The notes under the pieces are model-generated. The model had not been told where the DNA came from, ran no database searches, and saw only the letters and a program-made list of their open reading frames with translations. Shown piece after piece: positions 35,396 through 51,584 of a stretch of 64,000 bases of DNA. The position numbers were made by a program, and so were the translations under genes. Each line of letters opens with the position of its first letter. Position 1 is the stretch's first letter. The stretch lies in the NCBI GenBank assembly GCA_964017155.1, contig OZ024854.1:14709681-14773680 (forward strand), written 5' to 3'. The stretch is from Oasisia sp. SBJ-2009. Lineage: Eukaryota > Annelida > Polychaeta > Sabellida > Siboglinidae.

Positions 35396-36126
35396 GTGAG
35401 TTAGAATTTGTAGCATATGCAATACAATAATATAGATCTAGTGTTCCTACTATTGCTTTTATTTTCGTATACGTAATCTGCATAATAGTGTAAGAGGTAA
35501 ATAAAATAAATAAGTAACTTACAAATACCTTTAATTCAATTAAATGTTTACAATAAAAACAATAATTTGCCTACATTAATGTGGAGTGTTGTAGGATTTA
35601 TTAAACAAATGATCCGGATAATGAAACACAGGCTTGACTTTGGGCATAATGTAATCACATTGAACCCCTTGTGCTAGACTGATTTTCCTATCTATTGATA
35701 TCTGTATAGCAGTGCAGAATCCTATATTGCTATGATGATATTCAATTAAGTAAATACAATGGTGACGCCAAAGTAAACGTCATTTGTTTTCCTTTTCTTT
35801 TCGTTATATTGTTTGGCGTGTACTTGCTACGAGCACTACGCACGCATTCCAAGAACACTTTCATTTTTCAACATAACACCAACCATAACTAAGCCGTATT
35901 ATTGGCAAAATGTATGCTCCTTAACAGGTTTCGTTGTGTTATGTTATTCTCCGTTCATTGAGTAACTTGTACACGTTTATCCAATTAATTAATAATATCG
36001 TAACGATAGAAATCACTGTGATGAATAATTATCCATTAATGTAAAACATTAACTTTCGTATGGACACTTGGAAATATGACTCCACTTGTTGCTGGTAAAT
36101 ATTTTAAATGAATACTTGTGTTTCAG

Positions 36127-36147
36127 GACTACGAACTGCCCTTTCAG
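36127..36147 (+). CDS. host microexon 4a (21 nt), peptide DYELPFQ
   Basis: A phase 0-0 exon between cttgtgtttcag and gtaagc, encoding DYELPFQ. With the preceding exon it reads ...ESNP-DYEL..., an NPxY-type tyrosine motif of the kind bound by PTB domains. The paralogous exon at 43783 encodes DYELHYE. Confidence 0.7.
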
Positions 36148-36611
36148 GTAAGCATTTCTGGCTATTAAATAATAATTTACACTAAAGCGTTGCACTGAAA
36201 ATATTCAGGTCGCTTAGCAGTATATCTGTGGGTATCAGGAAACACCAGATATAACAACCGATCTCTACAGCGACCTTTCGTTAGTTTATCTCTTATTGAT
36301 CGGAGTCACTAATTACTTGGGAGAATCCATTGTTTTAGTTGTCATCTCCCAGTAACCAAAATGTGTCATTTTACTAATTTCCTAAACAGTTGTGGATACT
36401 GAGTGGATCAACCATTTTTTTTTATTTCCACATGTTAGTAGCTTTTACGTGTTAATCTGAGTTAGTAATTATATTTGATTGGGGTCGTGATATTTCATCA
36501 CCTATCAAACGAAAAAATGCCGCATATTAAACACACACACATACACACCCGCTCATATGATGCCGTGTTTGTAACGACATGTTGAAACATTGATTATTTA
36601 TTTTATTTCAG

Positions 36612-36632
36612 CCTCATATGGAATTACTTGAG
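36612..36632 (+). CDS. host microexon 5 (21 nt), peptide PHMELLE
   Basis: A phase 0-0 exon between ttttatttcag and a consensus donor gtaagt, encoding PHMELLE. It lies 464 bp after exon 4a. No copy was found after exon 4b, where the duplication ends. Very short, so moderate confidence. Confidence 0.6.
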
Positions 36633-37270
36633 GTAAGTACAGTTACTAATTGTACAATTTTGCAATGATCAAAAATAGTATCCGCTGTATTGTACGCTCA
36701 TACACACACACATGCACGCACACACGTGCGTGTGTGTGTGTGGAATGTTGGTGTGTTTTATTACAAGAAGCAGTTGTCTTTTAATTATGTAGGTTTTGTG
36801 AAAAGAACAACTAAAATAGAAACCATGGCATAGACTCGATACGTAGAAGTTGCTTGTTTTCATTAAAAATATTCTACCTCTACTGCTAACCGTGAATAAT
36901 TTTCAAATTGAAAGTGCGGAAACGTTCAACTCCTGTACTTCACTCTTTGTATCCCGCGCACAATATAACGTGCCATTATTCATGTTAGAACCAATTCATT
37001 ATAACACTCGAATATTTATTACAATACACTGATTCATTTCTTTGTTTGTCGTATATTTACTGCTACTTACAGTAACATATCAAACTTCATTTGGACAAAT
37101 CACAGAATGGAAAAACACGATTAGTTTAATCGCAGGACAGCATAACACGTTTTAAAAATACAACTCGCTTTTAAATTATGTACTCTGTTAATGCTAATGT
37201 GTTTGGTCTAGAGTTTCTTGTCTTCTTGTAGATATCAATCTATTTGAACGTAAATGGAACATGTGATAAT
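36633..37270. other. intron sequence, no gene recognised
   Basis: Contains a small (CA)n/(GT)n palindromic patch at 36700-36742 and otherwise plain AT-rich sequence. Confidence 0.5.
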
Positions 37271-37279
37271 GAGTAATTA

Positions 37280-37830
37280 AAGTATAAGACTTGCAGTTGA
37301 ACGAAATAGCCTCACAGACCACTAAAATGTATGAAGTACGTTTCACAGTGTCATAAAACACCATATAAATAGCATAGCAAACTAATTGTGCGAAATATGA
37401 TAAAAGGATGCGAACTGGTGAATATATAGAATAAGATGGGTTGAATATATTTATATATATTAGGCCATGTGAAATTGTACTCATATAGACCGCCATTTTA
37501 ACATTCAAAATGGCTGACATATACAGTTTTAATAGCATAATGGTAAGTGATAACGTTCTGAAACTTGGTGAATATGTAGACTGATATGCATGAATAACAT
37601 TCAGGAAATGTGCCATTTGAAATATCATATAGGTTGCCATTTTGAAATTAAATATGGCTGACATACAATGCAGTTTAAATACCATAACGGTTGTGTAACA
37701 GGTAAAATAAAACATGGTCAGTATGTAAAAACTAATATACATGCATGCATATTTTTTGGATTTTGGGCCATCTGAAATTATACCCGTGAAGGCCGCCATT
37801 TGGAAGTTAAATTTGTCTGACATACTATGG
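37280..37830. repeat. tandem repeat, unit about 145-158 bp, with gccattttgaaattaaaatggctgacat core
   Basis: Three to four imperfect units. Each has a small palindromic core (gccattttgaaatt, then atggctgacatac), followed by agtttaaataccataacg, catggtcagtatgta and ggccatctgaaatta. The 261-aa - strand frame at 37194-37979 is a translation of this array, not a gene. Confidence 0.75.
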
Positions 37831-38247
37831 ATCCAGCGTGCAAAGTTGATTCTGTCTAAACAGTCAAACCATGACGTTGAAGAATTATCACAGTCATAGT
37901 CATAGGCATGTATAATGTACAAAGAACATGTAACATGTGATGACTGCCTTGGTCCACCGATTTCTTCCAAGCACATCACCTACAGTTTTCAGAGCTGTTA
38001 ACTCTATACGGCGGCCACCGATCATCACGAATAAATGTTCATCACAATTTGTCTGGTCACTTCCATTGGGTCTGTTTTGCGATGGCATACAGTGGCTGGT
38101 CAAACGTTAGTACAGTTGTTTTGCTTTTGTTGAAATACAAAAAATGCATTCTCACCATACCCATAGAATGTTTAATAGTTGTCTATCTCTGTGGGCATTG
38201 TGGTGTAATAGAACAATAATGCGGAGGGCAGATTACACTATCTTTAG

Positions 38248-38724
38248 GTGATAGCGGTTTGCGTGGAAAGCAGCCCAAGACATATATTGTCGGTTATCTC
38301 TTCAATTGCGATTTCTTGTATTTTTCAGCCACATATATGTTCCTTTTGCCTGTGTTGTTCGAAATTGTCCCTGCTCAAAGATGTCATACTTGGCGCAGAA
38401 ACGCTTTTGTCTTTGATGCTCAGAGGTTCTCAATGTAGCAGTGTCTTCACCGAGAACAGCAATATAATGACCAATGCTATCGTCTCCAAATATGAAGTGT
38501 TGAAACAAACTGATGCCAATTCCGTGGAAAAAGTCTTTTGGTATAGTAGCGATGTGATTGTGATCAGTATTAACACCAGCCGGTATGGCGAACACATTAT
38601 TTCATACAGACGGTGGACAAACAACCTTTTCCAGGTCGCACTGCTAGCACACACGGTATCCCATATGTGCCGAATTTCGTCACGAATGATCTTCTTATTA
38701 TTTGAGCCTAACACTCTATTGTAG
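38248..38724. other. unassigned overlapping frames
   Basis: A 158-aa + strand frame overlaps two - strand frames (97 and 94 aa). The - strand one (DHNHIATIPKDFFHGIGISL, then HYIAVLGEDTATL) looks more protein-like, but I recognise no family. Possibly a transposase or retroelement relic. Confidence 0.25.
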
Positions 38725-38932
38725 CTACGAAAGTGGCTAGAGTATAGGAAAAAAACAAGAAGAAAATATATTTATGTACACATTAAGTCCAAGTGCATTC
38801 TAAATGAGTCGGGTGAATGTTTGTTAACTAACTTTTGTGTGCATTATTTCTTCCATAATTTGGTGGTGCTTGGAAAGGATGAATGTTTGTAGGTATTGAT
38901 GTGGTTGGCTGCTTGTAAGTAGCGATGCATGT

Positions 38933-39060
38933 TGAATTGAATTGACATTTATTTGGCGTATAAGATACAACGAACATAGAATATGTGTTAATAATGAACG
39001 TCAAGGCGCCTGTTAATTAAACTAGTTGAAGCAACAGGACGCCCATTAAAATTACACAAT
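38933..39060 (-). repeat. LINE-like 3' tail, inverted
   Basis: Starts ttgaattgaattgacattta, the reverse complement of the kind of pentamer tail seen at 18400, followed by about 110 bp of dispersed-repeat-like text. Confidence 0.35.
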
Positions 39061-39175
39061 ACTTTCTACCTATAATACTACATGATGTACATACATGTGT
39101 AATAATAACTTGACTAATAACAAGATACAAATATATATGTGTATACATACACGTACATATGCACAACATACATAC

Positions 39176-39239
39176 AGACATAACATTATACATTCATACA
39201 TATGCATACATATGCATACATATGCATACATATGCATAC

Positions 39240-39270
<31 letters not shown>

Positions 39271-39349
39271 CATACAAACATACATACATACATACATACA
39301 TACGTACGTACGTACATACATACATACATACATACATACATACATAGAT

Positions 39350-39380
<31 letters not shown>

Positions 39381-39396
39381 TACATACATATCATAA
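39176..39396. repeat. (CATA)n microsatellite with ATGCAT and CGTA variants
   Basis: Long CATA array. The Tyr/Ile/His and Cys/Met/Tyr/Val frames on both strands are its translations. Confidence 0.97.
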
Positions 39397-39622
39397 CAAA
39401 AAGTGTATTTCATTAAAGTGAAAATAATAATACTTATAAATACACTGAACACAGTTCATTACATTCATAATCTATTTCAATAAAAGAGTTGTGGGAAATT
39501 ATACAATTATGAGTTAATATTGCTCATTATGCAAGAATAGCAATTTCTTAATAGGCACACCTCCGAGTATGAATTTTTAATAATATGTTTGAGATTATGC
39601 CTTTTAGTTAGCGGTAGGTGCA

Positions 39623-39793
<171 letters not shown>

Positions 39794-40119
39794 ACAGTAT
39801 GGCATGTAGTTTATAAGACAAACCCTGTTTTTAATTTTTTTGTTCTTATCACACTTAAATGAACATTATTGTTTTGTCTGGTTACATGACTGTGAAAATC
39901 ATTGTTTTTCATGGAGTATGTTAAAAGGTATTTTGGACATTGATGTTTCATAATTTTTTCATATAGTTGATAGTCTTGAATTATTAACAGCTCTTCTAAT
40001 TTAAGAATACTGTACATTTTAAAGATAGATCAGTGTGCGCTCTAGATTTGTTTTTATCGATCAAATGAACCTTTGTAAAGTTTAAATAGTCTGCGTATGT
40101 TAGTTAAATTGGGTTGCCT

Positions 40120-41440
40120 TTTGTGCGAGTAGGAGCGACAGTGAGTGAGGATGTTGTTACATCCACTAGGGTGTTTGCGATTCTGTACAACATTACGAGC
40201 TTGGCATCAATCTGCATGCTCGCAAAGGTATCCCATTTCTGGCTTGGTCACACTGCTGCGTGTAATGTAGTCGTTCCTCACGAAGTGGACAGGGTGTCGC
40301 TGCACATTCTTTATGGATTTGATGTTATTTTCTGAGGACGGATCCCACACATTCGAAGCATATTCCACTACATATGTGTCTGACGAACGTTTGGTAACAA
40401 TGTTAATGGCCACGGGGCATCTGCTGATATTGCGCTGTAGGAAGGCCGTGGTTTTATTGGCCTTCTTTGTCACATTATTGATGTGGTCATTCCAGGGCAC
40501 AGTTCTGTCTGTGGCTACTCCAAGGTGCTTGGCGTCTTTAACATCTTTAAATTAATGAGCGTGGATGAAGCAACTGGTGGAAATTGTTTCCTTTTGTTGG
40601 TGATTCGGATTATTTCGCATTTGTCTGTGTTAAACTTAGTCCGTTCTTTTTCCCGTATTTGTAGATTGTCTATGTCGTCTTGCTATATGTCTGTACCATC
40701 TGTTGTGTTGACGTTGCGATACAGGAAACAATTGTCAACAAACAGTCGTACAGTAGAGGATGCATGGCTTGGTGGGTCGTTTACATATTTAAAGGTAGAG
40801 AATGGGTGCGAGTACTCATGTCTGTGGGACGCCTGATGTCACTGCGGCTGAAGATGACATTTTGCCTTCCGCGATTACTTCCTGGGTGCATCTCTTCAGG
40901 AAGGTTTTGACCCAGTCCAGCATCTTCACTCACATTCCATAATGCTGGATTTGGCTATCAGATGGTGGTGGGACACTTTAGCAAATGCTTTTGAGAAATC
41001 CAGCAGCACAGCGTCGATCAGGGAGCCATTGTTGAGGCACTTTGCAAGGTCGTCGACCGCTTGAATGAGTTGCGTTTCACAGGACCTAAGTTTACGATCC
41101 CCATGTTGATGGTCATATAGAATGTTGTGATGTTCCGCGTGGTCCATCAAGTTACTGTGTTTGATGTGTTCCAATGACTTGCAGGCGACGCTTATGATAG
41201 ATGTAGGTCTGTAGTTCGAAAGAGAGGTTCTTGCTCCTTTCTTGTACACTGGTATGTTCCAGGCATACTTCCAATCTGCTGATACTTGTCCTCGGTTAAA
41301 TGATGCCTAGTAGATGTGTTTTAATTCTAACACTGGTGTTAGTTCGGTCGCATAGCTTCAGGGGCCTAGCTGGAATCCCATCAGTTCCTGTTGTTTTATG
41401 GGGTTTGATGGCTTCCAATATTATACGATTTGCTGACATT
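40120..41440 (-). pseudogene. CR1/Jockey-like LINE relic, RT region
   Basis: In - strand order: GTDGIPARPLKL, VYKKGARTSLSNYRP (about 41249), ACKSLEHI, RKLRSCETQLIQAVDDLAK, DAVLLDFSKAFAKV (catalytic Asp), then an internal deletion/shifted region with the FADD area in broken frames. The C-terminal part is WNDHINNVTKKANK, ISRCP and YVVEYASNVWDPSSENNIKS. Many stops. Confidence 0.75.
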
Positions 41441-41699
41441 AACATGCGACAGCCGGTCGATCAGTTTCAGCTTGTGCCACCAGCCCAAATACATTAGCTA
41501 TGGTATCTCAAGTGTTGTGCAATGTCTCACAGATGCAGCCCTCTCTACAAAGGCTCGCATGTTGTAATTTGTAGCTGGGTGATGATAAATGTGGCAGATT
41601 AAGCAGGAGCTAAAGTATTTTTGCTCTGATCCTTGATACTGTGGAATGACGCTTTGACAAATGATTTGCCTATATCATTATTAAAGATTCACAAAACAT

Positions 41700-42720
41700 C
41701 ACACCTCTTGCTGCGAGCATGGAATTCTGGAAATGCAGCCAATATTTTGTTTTTTATATGTCTCAATATCTGATAATTATCCATGCATATTTGTGTACAA
41801 ATTCACAACATTTCATATTGTTATCCCATATTATGCAATGGTGTCATGCCAGTCGCTGCATTCTGGTTTATTTTCACGGTTCAGTGTGATAAGTGGCATG
41901 CCTAGAAGGGCTCACAACATAAGCATGTGCGTCCTTTTGCTCTAGAAACATGTGTTTGTATGTACGTAGAGAGATGACATTCGCATCAGCTTCACTGTCT
42001 AGTTTGCACTCCTAATGTACTTATGAGTTCTGCCACATCATGCGTACATTCGCAAATGGTTGTGGCGTTCTTCCCTGTTTATAGATGGATTGAATTGTGG
42101 ACTCAAGTGGTGTAAGTATCAGTTGTATCGAGTGCAGGTTTCATCGTCTTTATCGCTGTTACCGATGTCACAAACATCATGTATTTTCTTCCTCTTGTGA
42201 TAAGCGTTGGTACCTTTTGACCTATTCGAGGATTGTTGTTGTCTTACTCTAATGTCTTTGTCACGTTTATTTCTCAGACGTACAATCCCAGTATCCTTGA
42301 CTGGTTCAGGTTGAGGCGGCCGCGGGATATCTGTCATTTCTAGCTCATGTTTCCCACATCTGTAGCACCCATACACATCGGACTTTGTCTTCTCCCGAGT
42401 TATATGTGTTGTTTGTTCAGAGACTGTATTTCTCTGGTATCCTGGATGTCATCCGATTGTCTTTCAGTATCTTCATTAGCGTATGCTTTCGCTACAACTT
42501 GGTATAAAGGTGTGTCTTTGTCTTTTGTTATCAACTCACGGCGTATATCATTACTGGATTCATGCAATTAGTGTCTCCATGAGTTGTTCTTCGTTGTCTG
42601 CATACTCGCAGTCACTGGCAATGACACGTGCACAATTCATTAAAGCATCATGGTCTCATGTTGATTTTGTTTTGAATCTCCCGGTTATTTCAATTTCACT
42701 TTTTTAGATCTATAATTTTA
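41700..42720 (-). pseudogene. Ty3/gypsy-like gag-protease relic
   Basis: The - strand contains a gag-like helical stretch (CEYADNEEQLMETLIA, RRELITKDKDTPLYQVV-like text over two frames, ANEDTERQSDDIQ). An incomplete zinc knuckle follows (YGCYRCGKHE, about 42370). A protease-like active site comes next (LDSEADANVIS near 41970-42005, where intact proteases have D-T/S-G-A). Frames are broken throughout and no RT or LTR was found nearby. Assignment rests on motif style. Confidence 0.5.
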
Positions 42721-43015
42721 TATGGTGACGTTTAGACTTAAATTAAGGGGTCGGTTGTCTTAAATTTCTGGGTCTTGTAATATATTTTGTAACTATAATA
42801 TAAATCAACGGACATATGTAGATACATCAGAACATAACATAGTGTATGAGTATGAAATGTGTAAAATTATGTCCGTGTAATATTTCACGTCAGTGATTAC
42901 AGTGAACAAGGTGATTGATTCACAGGTGATTGATTCACAAATTTGTGCTAATAAGATCGGTGAATTATAGAATGACAACATTTTAGAGTTGTTAACATGT
43001 TATTTTATTTTGCAG

Positions 43016-43039
43016 GCTACACAGACAGAGAGCAATCCG
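43016..43039 (+). CDS. host microexon 3b (24 nt), peptide ATQTESNP
   Basis: Duplicate of exon 3a, with an intact acceptor (tattttattttgcag), donor (gtgagt), phase 0-0 and an unchanged peptide. Confidence 0.7.
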
Positions 43040-43782
43040 GTGAGTTATTTTGTGTAGTACACGCAGTACATTATATAACATATAGTGTTCTTACTATTGT
43101 ATGATTTTCGTAACTGTAAACTGCATAACAGTGTACGCGCGAGTTAAAAAAACAAACCAAATTATTTAAGAGATATTTAATTAAAGACATTAAATAAAAT
43201 AATTACATGAGCACAACCACTAATTTGCCTGCATGAGATGGAGTTTTCTCAGTTATAGAACAACTGATCCGGATAGCACTCTTTGGGCACATACTCTAAT
43301 CTCGTGAAACGCTGTGATATCAGCTTTGTGCTAGACTGAATTTCCTATCTATTCGCAATTCATATAGCAGTGCAGATTCCTATATTGCTACGATGAATGC
43401 CTATTAATTAAATCAAAATTGACACCAAAATAGATTTCCTTTTCTTGTTGTTGCATAATTTTGAGTGTACCAGCTAACAGTATAGCGCATTCAAGAGCGA
43501 AGCACACTTTCTTTTTTTAAATATAATATCAGCCATGTCTAATCCATGTACGTATTTTGACCAGTAATGTATGCTCCATAACAGTTTCCACTGTGTTAAG
43601 TTATATCACCCGCAGGGGAGTACTTATACAAGGTTAACATTAATACTGCAAAATATATCGTAATAACTGTGAATGTGCTGAATACTTATGCATCAATGTA
43701 AAACATTAACTTTCGTATGGACACTTGCAAATACGACTGCACTTGTTGCTGGTGAACTACGTAATGAATTCTTGTTTTTCAG

Positions 43783-43803
43783 GACTACGAACTGCACTAT
43801 GAG
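43783..43803 (+). CDS. host microexon 4b (21 nt), peptide DYELHYE
   Basis: Duplicate of exon 4a between cttgtttttcag and gtgagc. The first four residues (DYEL) are kept and the last three have changed from PFQ to HYE, adding a second tyrosine. Joined to 3b it again forms NPDY. Confidence 0.7.
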
Positions 43804-44828
43804 GTGAGCATTTCTGGCTATTAAATAATATTTACACTAAAGCGTTGCACTGAAATTATTTAAGTCGCTATTTAATTATGTATGGAGACATACGTATTTT
43901 TACAGCGTCCACTTGTTAGCGGCTTTCAGTTCTTGATCGGTGTCAGCAATTACTTGGAAGGGTCCATTATTAGTGGGGCGGCATAGCTCAACATATATCA
44001 AACCAATTGTTCATTTTGTGATACTAGTGAACATTGTTACATGGTCTATGCTAATACGTAATATTTTTAACTATACTGGCTAAGGCTATGGTTTAATCAA
44101 GTTATCATTGTAATATGGAGAGACATTTTTAACTATACTGGCTAAGGCTATGGTTTAATCAAGTTATCATTATAATATGGAGAGACAATCTCGCCATTTT
44201 GTTGCATTTTCTTTCATTTAATATTACGTTACATTGTAATAAACCTATTTTGAACTGTACCGTGTATGTAAATAATATTTATTGTCCTGAAAAACATGGA
44301 AACAACAGCTTGGGGGGGGGGGCAACAATGTTCTATGCTAATAGCCGCTGGCAGCCATTTTGGAAAATGGCTGCCATGGTAATCAGGATGCCAATTTGCA
44401 GTGACCCTATATCCAGATTTCTTCTAAATATATTAAGCTATGTGTGTACCAAATGTGGCGCTTGTATCACAAAATGAACGATAGGTTAGCTATGCCGACC
44501 CACTATATTGTATTTTTCATTCCCCAAACAACCAACATTTTTGTCTTTCTACATGTCCTAATTGATTACTTATATTGACTTGATAACGTTATCAAACCTG
44601 TTTATGTTTCGATATGTAATTAATTGTTTTCAATAATTATTGATTTGGTAAGGTCATTATATTTCATCACATGTCAACAACAAATGCCGCTTAACTGATT
44701 CGAATTCCTCCATTGGACAGTTTCATTATATTAGAAGCTTTTGCAATATTTTATATTTGTTATAGTAATTACGCATTCATGAAGAACAATTACTACACAC
44801 ATTAAACCTATATTATAACTGTAATAGT

Positions 44829-44990
44829 TGCGCAGTGGTGCTGTAGCCAGAACTTCAGACTCTCGACTAAGAGTACCCAGGTTCGAATCCTGTTCTGAAA
44901 TGAACATGTGTTTTCACTCTACATTACTCCAGTCACTCAACTCTATGAGTATCTGGCTATAGCCAGTGGTGGATATTTTACAGAAACCTA
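44829..44990 (+). repeat. tRNA-derived SINE
   Basis: A head with an A-box-like part (gtggtgctgtagcc) and a perfect B-box (ggttcgaatcc) is followed by a body with cactctacattactccagtc. Related heads occur at 21599, 52446 and 59070. The acceptor stem is unpaired, so this is not a tRNA gene. Confidence 0.65.
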
Positions 44991-46117
44991 TTAAACGTTT
45001 CCCATTAAGAACTACCATTGTCGAAGGGATTAATATTCTTAATATATAAATCTAGCCAACATAAATGTCTCTTTACTCCTATAAACATAATAGTATAGCT
45101 TAATGTTAGGGCCGACTAAAACTGAGAATATGAGCTTTTGAATTGCTACAAATTATCCTGATGCCATTGAAAACCATATTGCATGACACAATATGTTGGC
45201 ATACACAAGGGCCAGATTTATTTACACAAATTTGAGTCACGCATAAGTAGTTATTATATGAATCATTTTGCGAATATCACACTTATAATTGATAAGAGAT
45301 ACATCAGAATATCGATAATTTATTTGCACTTAAATTCCTTTGCGTATTGACACATTTGCATTTGTATTTTAACAAAAAAACACAATTGTATTTTAATTTA
45401 TATTTGAATAAAACATATTACGTTCGACTTGGAATAATTTACAACACTCGCACTGGCATTTGGCTAATCTAAAACACGTGTATTTGCATTTAAATGCTCA
45501 CTCTCATTTGATTCGGGCCATGCGTGGATGCATATCCGTATTGGGACACTACCCTAACCAACCATATCAACTTTAATTCATTTTCCACGTTTACAAAATC
45601 ATATATGACAATTTTTAAGGCATGTCATCAGATGTCCATGTCCTTCTAAAATTAGAAACTACGTATGACGTCGAAATGCCGTTTGTGCTGCCTTGATTAA
45701 CCAGCTGATTAACATCTATTATGACGCCGCGTTTCGATGCCGTCGTACCGACGTCTATGCCATGACGTTGTAAAGACGTCGTATTTGGTTGTCGATGACT
45801 TAGGGCTTAAACACAACGGGAACGTTGAATTGTTGCCATTTTCAAATTATGCTGAGCCTTATTATTCTAGTATTGCATATAAAGAAATATAATGTTTTGT
45901 GTACTGTGTTTACGTAAGTTAAACCCAACATATCTAATTGATCCTATTTCCTCGAGTCGAGGTGCTGTCTGTTTATCACAATGGCAATGCAGATTGGTGA
46001 GTTGAATGCATCATCTGGAAATAGCCATGCTCTGTCTGAACACATGAACTGGTGTGTAAACACTATTTTCACAAACAAGTGAAATGCTGATATGTCTGTG
46101 TGATTTGTTCATTTCAG
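44991..46117. other. intron sequence, no gene recognised
   Basis: AT-rich sequence with a patch rich in GACGTC words (45650-45790). No coding feature. Confidence 0.4.
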
Positions 46118-46156
46118 GAACCACGAAGTCGCCCTTTACCTGCAGTTCCTGAAGAC
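46118..46156 (+). CDS. host exon 6 (39 nt), SH3-ligand-like EPRSRPLPAVPED
   Basis: A phase 0-0 exon between gttcatttcag and donor gtacgt. The peptide EPRSRPLPAVPED contains R-P-L-P-A-V-P, which fits the class I SH3-binding pattern (R-x-L-P-x-hydrophobic-P). Its proline-rich, charged nature and symmetric phase fit with the neighbouring microexons as part of a flexible docking linker. Confidence 0.65.
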
Positions 46157-46499
46157 GTACGTTCTTTACACAAATACACTTATAAAAATGGCAACACTTC
46201 TATAGCCATAAAGCAATGAAGATACAGTATCAATATGTAAAAGCATTTTTAGACAAGCAAGTTTCTCATATAACCATACCCACCATAATATTTATTGACC
46301 CCCCGTAGGTATAACATTTGTTGAAAGAGTATAATTGTAGACAGTTCTTCATTTATTATTGTTATTGTTATTATTGAATACATCAACTTCGTTAGTACAT
46401 TGATACAAGCATACATACTGACACACATATTATATCATGTTCACATATTAATATAGGCCTAAAATACATACAAATGTGTGCAATTATAGTAACTTTTTT

Positions 46500-49530
<3,031 letters not shown>

Positions 49531-49839
49531 TTGTTTGCGATAGTTCGCTAAACTTGTCAGAATCATCGTTTAGTTGAGGTTCATAATTTTCAGTATGATT
49601 TGCGTCTAAGATATTAATTAAATACTTATTATTAATACCTCATAAATAAGAAAGGAATGTTTCATCTAACGTCATACGTTTATATACATTTTCCAATTTA
49701 TTATATGTTCTTTTACATCAAGTGTATTTGTAAATATGTGTTCACAAAAGATGATATATGCATGTCCCTATGTTTTAATTTAATAGTGGTATAGTGTGTA
49801 TTTGCCTTTAATAAAGTGATGCACTGAAAGTAATTGCAA

Positions 49840-51375
49840 AAGTACAAACGGTGTAACAAAGACTAAAATTGACTACATTCTAACAAACATGCCAGACATC
49901 GTCAAATACGTAACAGTCATCAACCAACTCAACATTGCAAGTGACCACAGACTGGTTATGAGCAACATCATACTGGACATAGAAGTAGAAAGGAAAAATG
50001 TATGACCAAGAGGCCACAAAGAGTAGATGCCACAAAAATAGGATCAAAGAAGTCGAATTCCAACTCGAATTGAGAAACCGATTCGAGACACTACAATAAC
50101 TAGACGATATCGACACCATGAGCGAATCCATCACATATATGATCCAACAAAGCGCGTCTAGAATAGCTAAGGCAATTAACAACCTACACAAATCGAGGAT
50201 CTCATCACCAACACGAGCCCTGTTGACGAAACGACGAAACATTTCGGAACACGGCGTCAATAAACAACGAATAGAGAACGCAGACATAGGCAAGACCATA
50301 AAAAAGAAAGCAAGAGAGAAATTCAGGAAATACAACCAAGAAACATACGAGAAACGATCATGGCATCAAAGAGCCTGAAGAAAGTCCGAAGAACGCAGAA
50401 GCTCGACCAAGACAGACTGATCACACTCCTGGATAAGCAGGGTGGAGAAATCCATGATCAAGATAAGATCATAGAACGAATAGAGACATTTTACACCGAG
50501 CTATACGACAGTGAACAGAGTACCACAATCCACACTTACCCAAAAGAGGTACCAGAAATAACATCATGGGAGGTGGAAGTACCACTACGAAATTTTAAGA
50601 ATGGGACAGCAACAGACAACGACCATATGAAATCGACACATTGAAAGCAGGAGAAGATACCATCTCGAAGACACTTACCAAGCTGTACACTAAATGCTTA
50701 TCAGAAAGATGATTACTCACAGCGTCGATGAACGCTAAGATGATGATAATCACCAAGAAGGGAAATAAGAAAGACCTCAAGAATTACAGAGCGATATGTA
50801 TACTATCGAACATCTATAAAGTATTCACAAACGTACTAGCGACAAGGCTAGAGAAAACAATCGACGAAAACCAGCCACGAGGACAAGCTGGATTCAGAAG
50901 CAGATACTCAACGACAGTCCACATCCACGTCGTAAACCAACTGCAGGAGGAGTGCAGGGAATACCATATCCCATTGTGCATTGCATTAGTCGACTACGAG
51001 AAAGCCTTCAACTCAGTACAAACTCAACCAATACTGGCCTCGCTTCAAGAACAGCGGATAGAAGATGTGTACATCGAACTCTTGAAGGAAATATACATCA
51101 ACAATTCGATGGCAATCCATTTGCACAAAGAAAACAACAAGATCAACATCAGGAGAGGAGTATGATATGGCTGTTCACGGCAGCACTCGAGAGCATATTC
51201 CGACGACTGACCTAGGAAACGAGAGGCTTGAAGATAGACGGCAAATATCTTAGTCCCCTTCGCTTGGCCGACGACATACTCATATGCGCTAATACACCAC
51301 ATGAGCTACAACACATACTACAGGAATTAGCTGATGAAAGTGAAAATCAGGTCAGTTATTGGGTGTTCATATATG
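49840..51375 (+). pseudogene. RTE/BovB-like LINE, 5'- and 3'-truncated
   Basis: Starts in the end of the endonuclease (KIDYILTNMPDIV, then SDHRLVMSNI). A long basic linker follows (MIQQSASRIAKAINNLHKSR, KKAREKFRKYNQE). RT comes next: KKDLKNYRAICILSNIYKV, GQAGFRSRYSTTVHIHVV, CIALVDYEKAFNSV, and the catalytic box altered to RLADDILICAN. Several frameshifts and stops. It breaks off at ELADESENQ, directly before the (CCGA)n array. Confidence 0.8.
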
Positions 51376-51584
51376 CCGACCGACCGACCGACCGACCGAC
51401 CGACCGACCGACCGACCGACCGACCGACCGACCGACCGACCGACCGACCGACCGACCGACCGACCGACCGACCGACCGACCGACCGACCGACCGACCGAC
51501 CGACCGACCGACCGACCGACCGACCGACCGACCGACCGACCGACCGACCGACCGACCGACCGACCGACCGACCGACCGACCGAC
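51376..51584. repeat. (CCGA)n microsatellite, about 52 units
   Basis: A pure tetranucleotide array. The PTDR and SVGR frames on both strands are its translation. A second array with the same repeat sits at 57165-57373, and both are followed by the same duplicated sequence. Confidence 0.98.

Larger units (their letters stand above)
35200..36530 (+). repeat. segmental duplication block 1 carrying host microexons
   Basis: Aligns with 42840-44700 in the same orientation. Shared text includes gattacagtgaacaagg, gagatcggtgattata, the exon ggctac-cagacagagagcaa, tcctatattgctatgat, aaaacattaactttcgtatg, gacacttg-aaata, the second exon, and catttctggctattaaataa. Exons and intron were copied together. 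Confidence 0.85.
42840..44700 (+). repeat. segmental duplication block 2 carrying host microexons
   Basis: Same-orientation paralogue of 35200-36530, with extra inserted sequence at 44000-44500. That insertion includes a direct tandem duplication of about 68 bp at 44061-44190 (tttttaactatactggctaa, ggctatggtttaatcaag). Confidence 0.85.

Noticed and set aside
37194..37979. 261-aa - strand frame
   Set aside because: It coincides with the 145-158-bp tandem repeat, and its internal similarity is the repeat period.
39160..39420. CRISPR-like regular array
   Set aside because: A simple CATA microsatellite in a eukaryotic genome; no spacers or repeats of CRISPR type.
45960..46005. possible microexon ending at gtgagt near 45997
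   Set aside because: No upstream AG gives a length divisible by three or an open phase-0 frame, so it does not fit the host gene.
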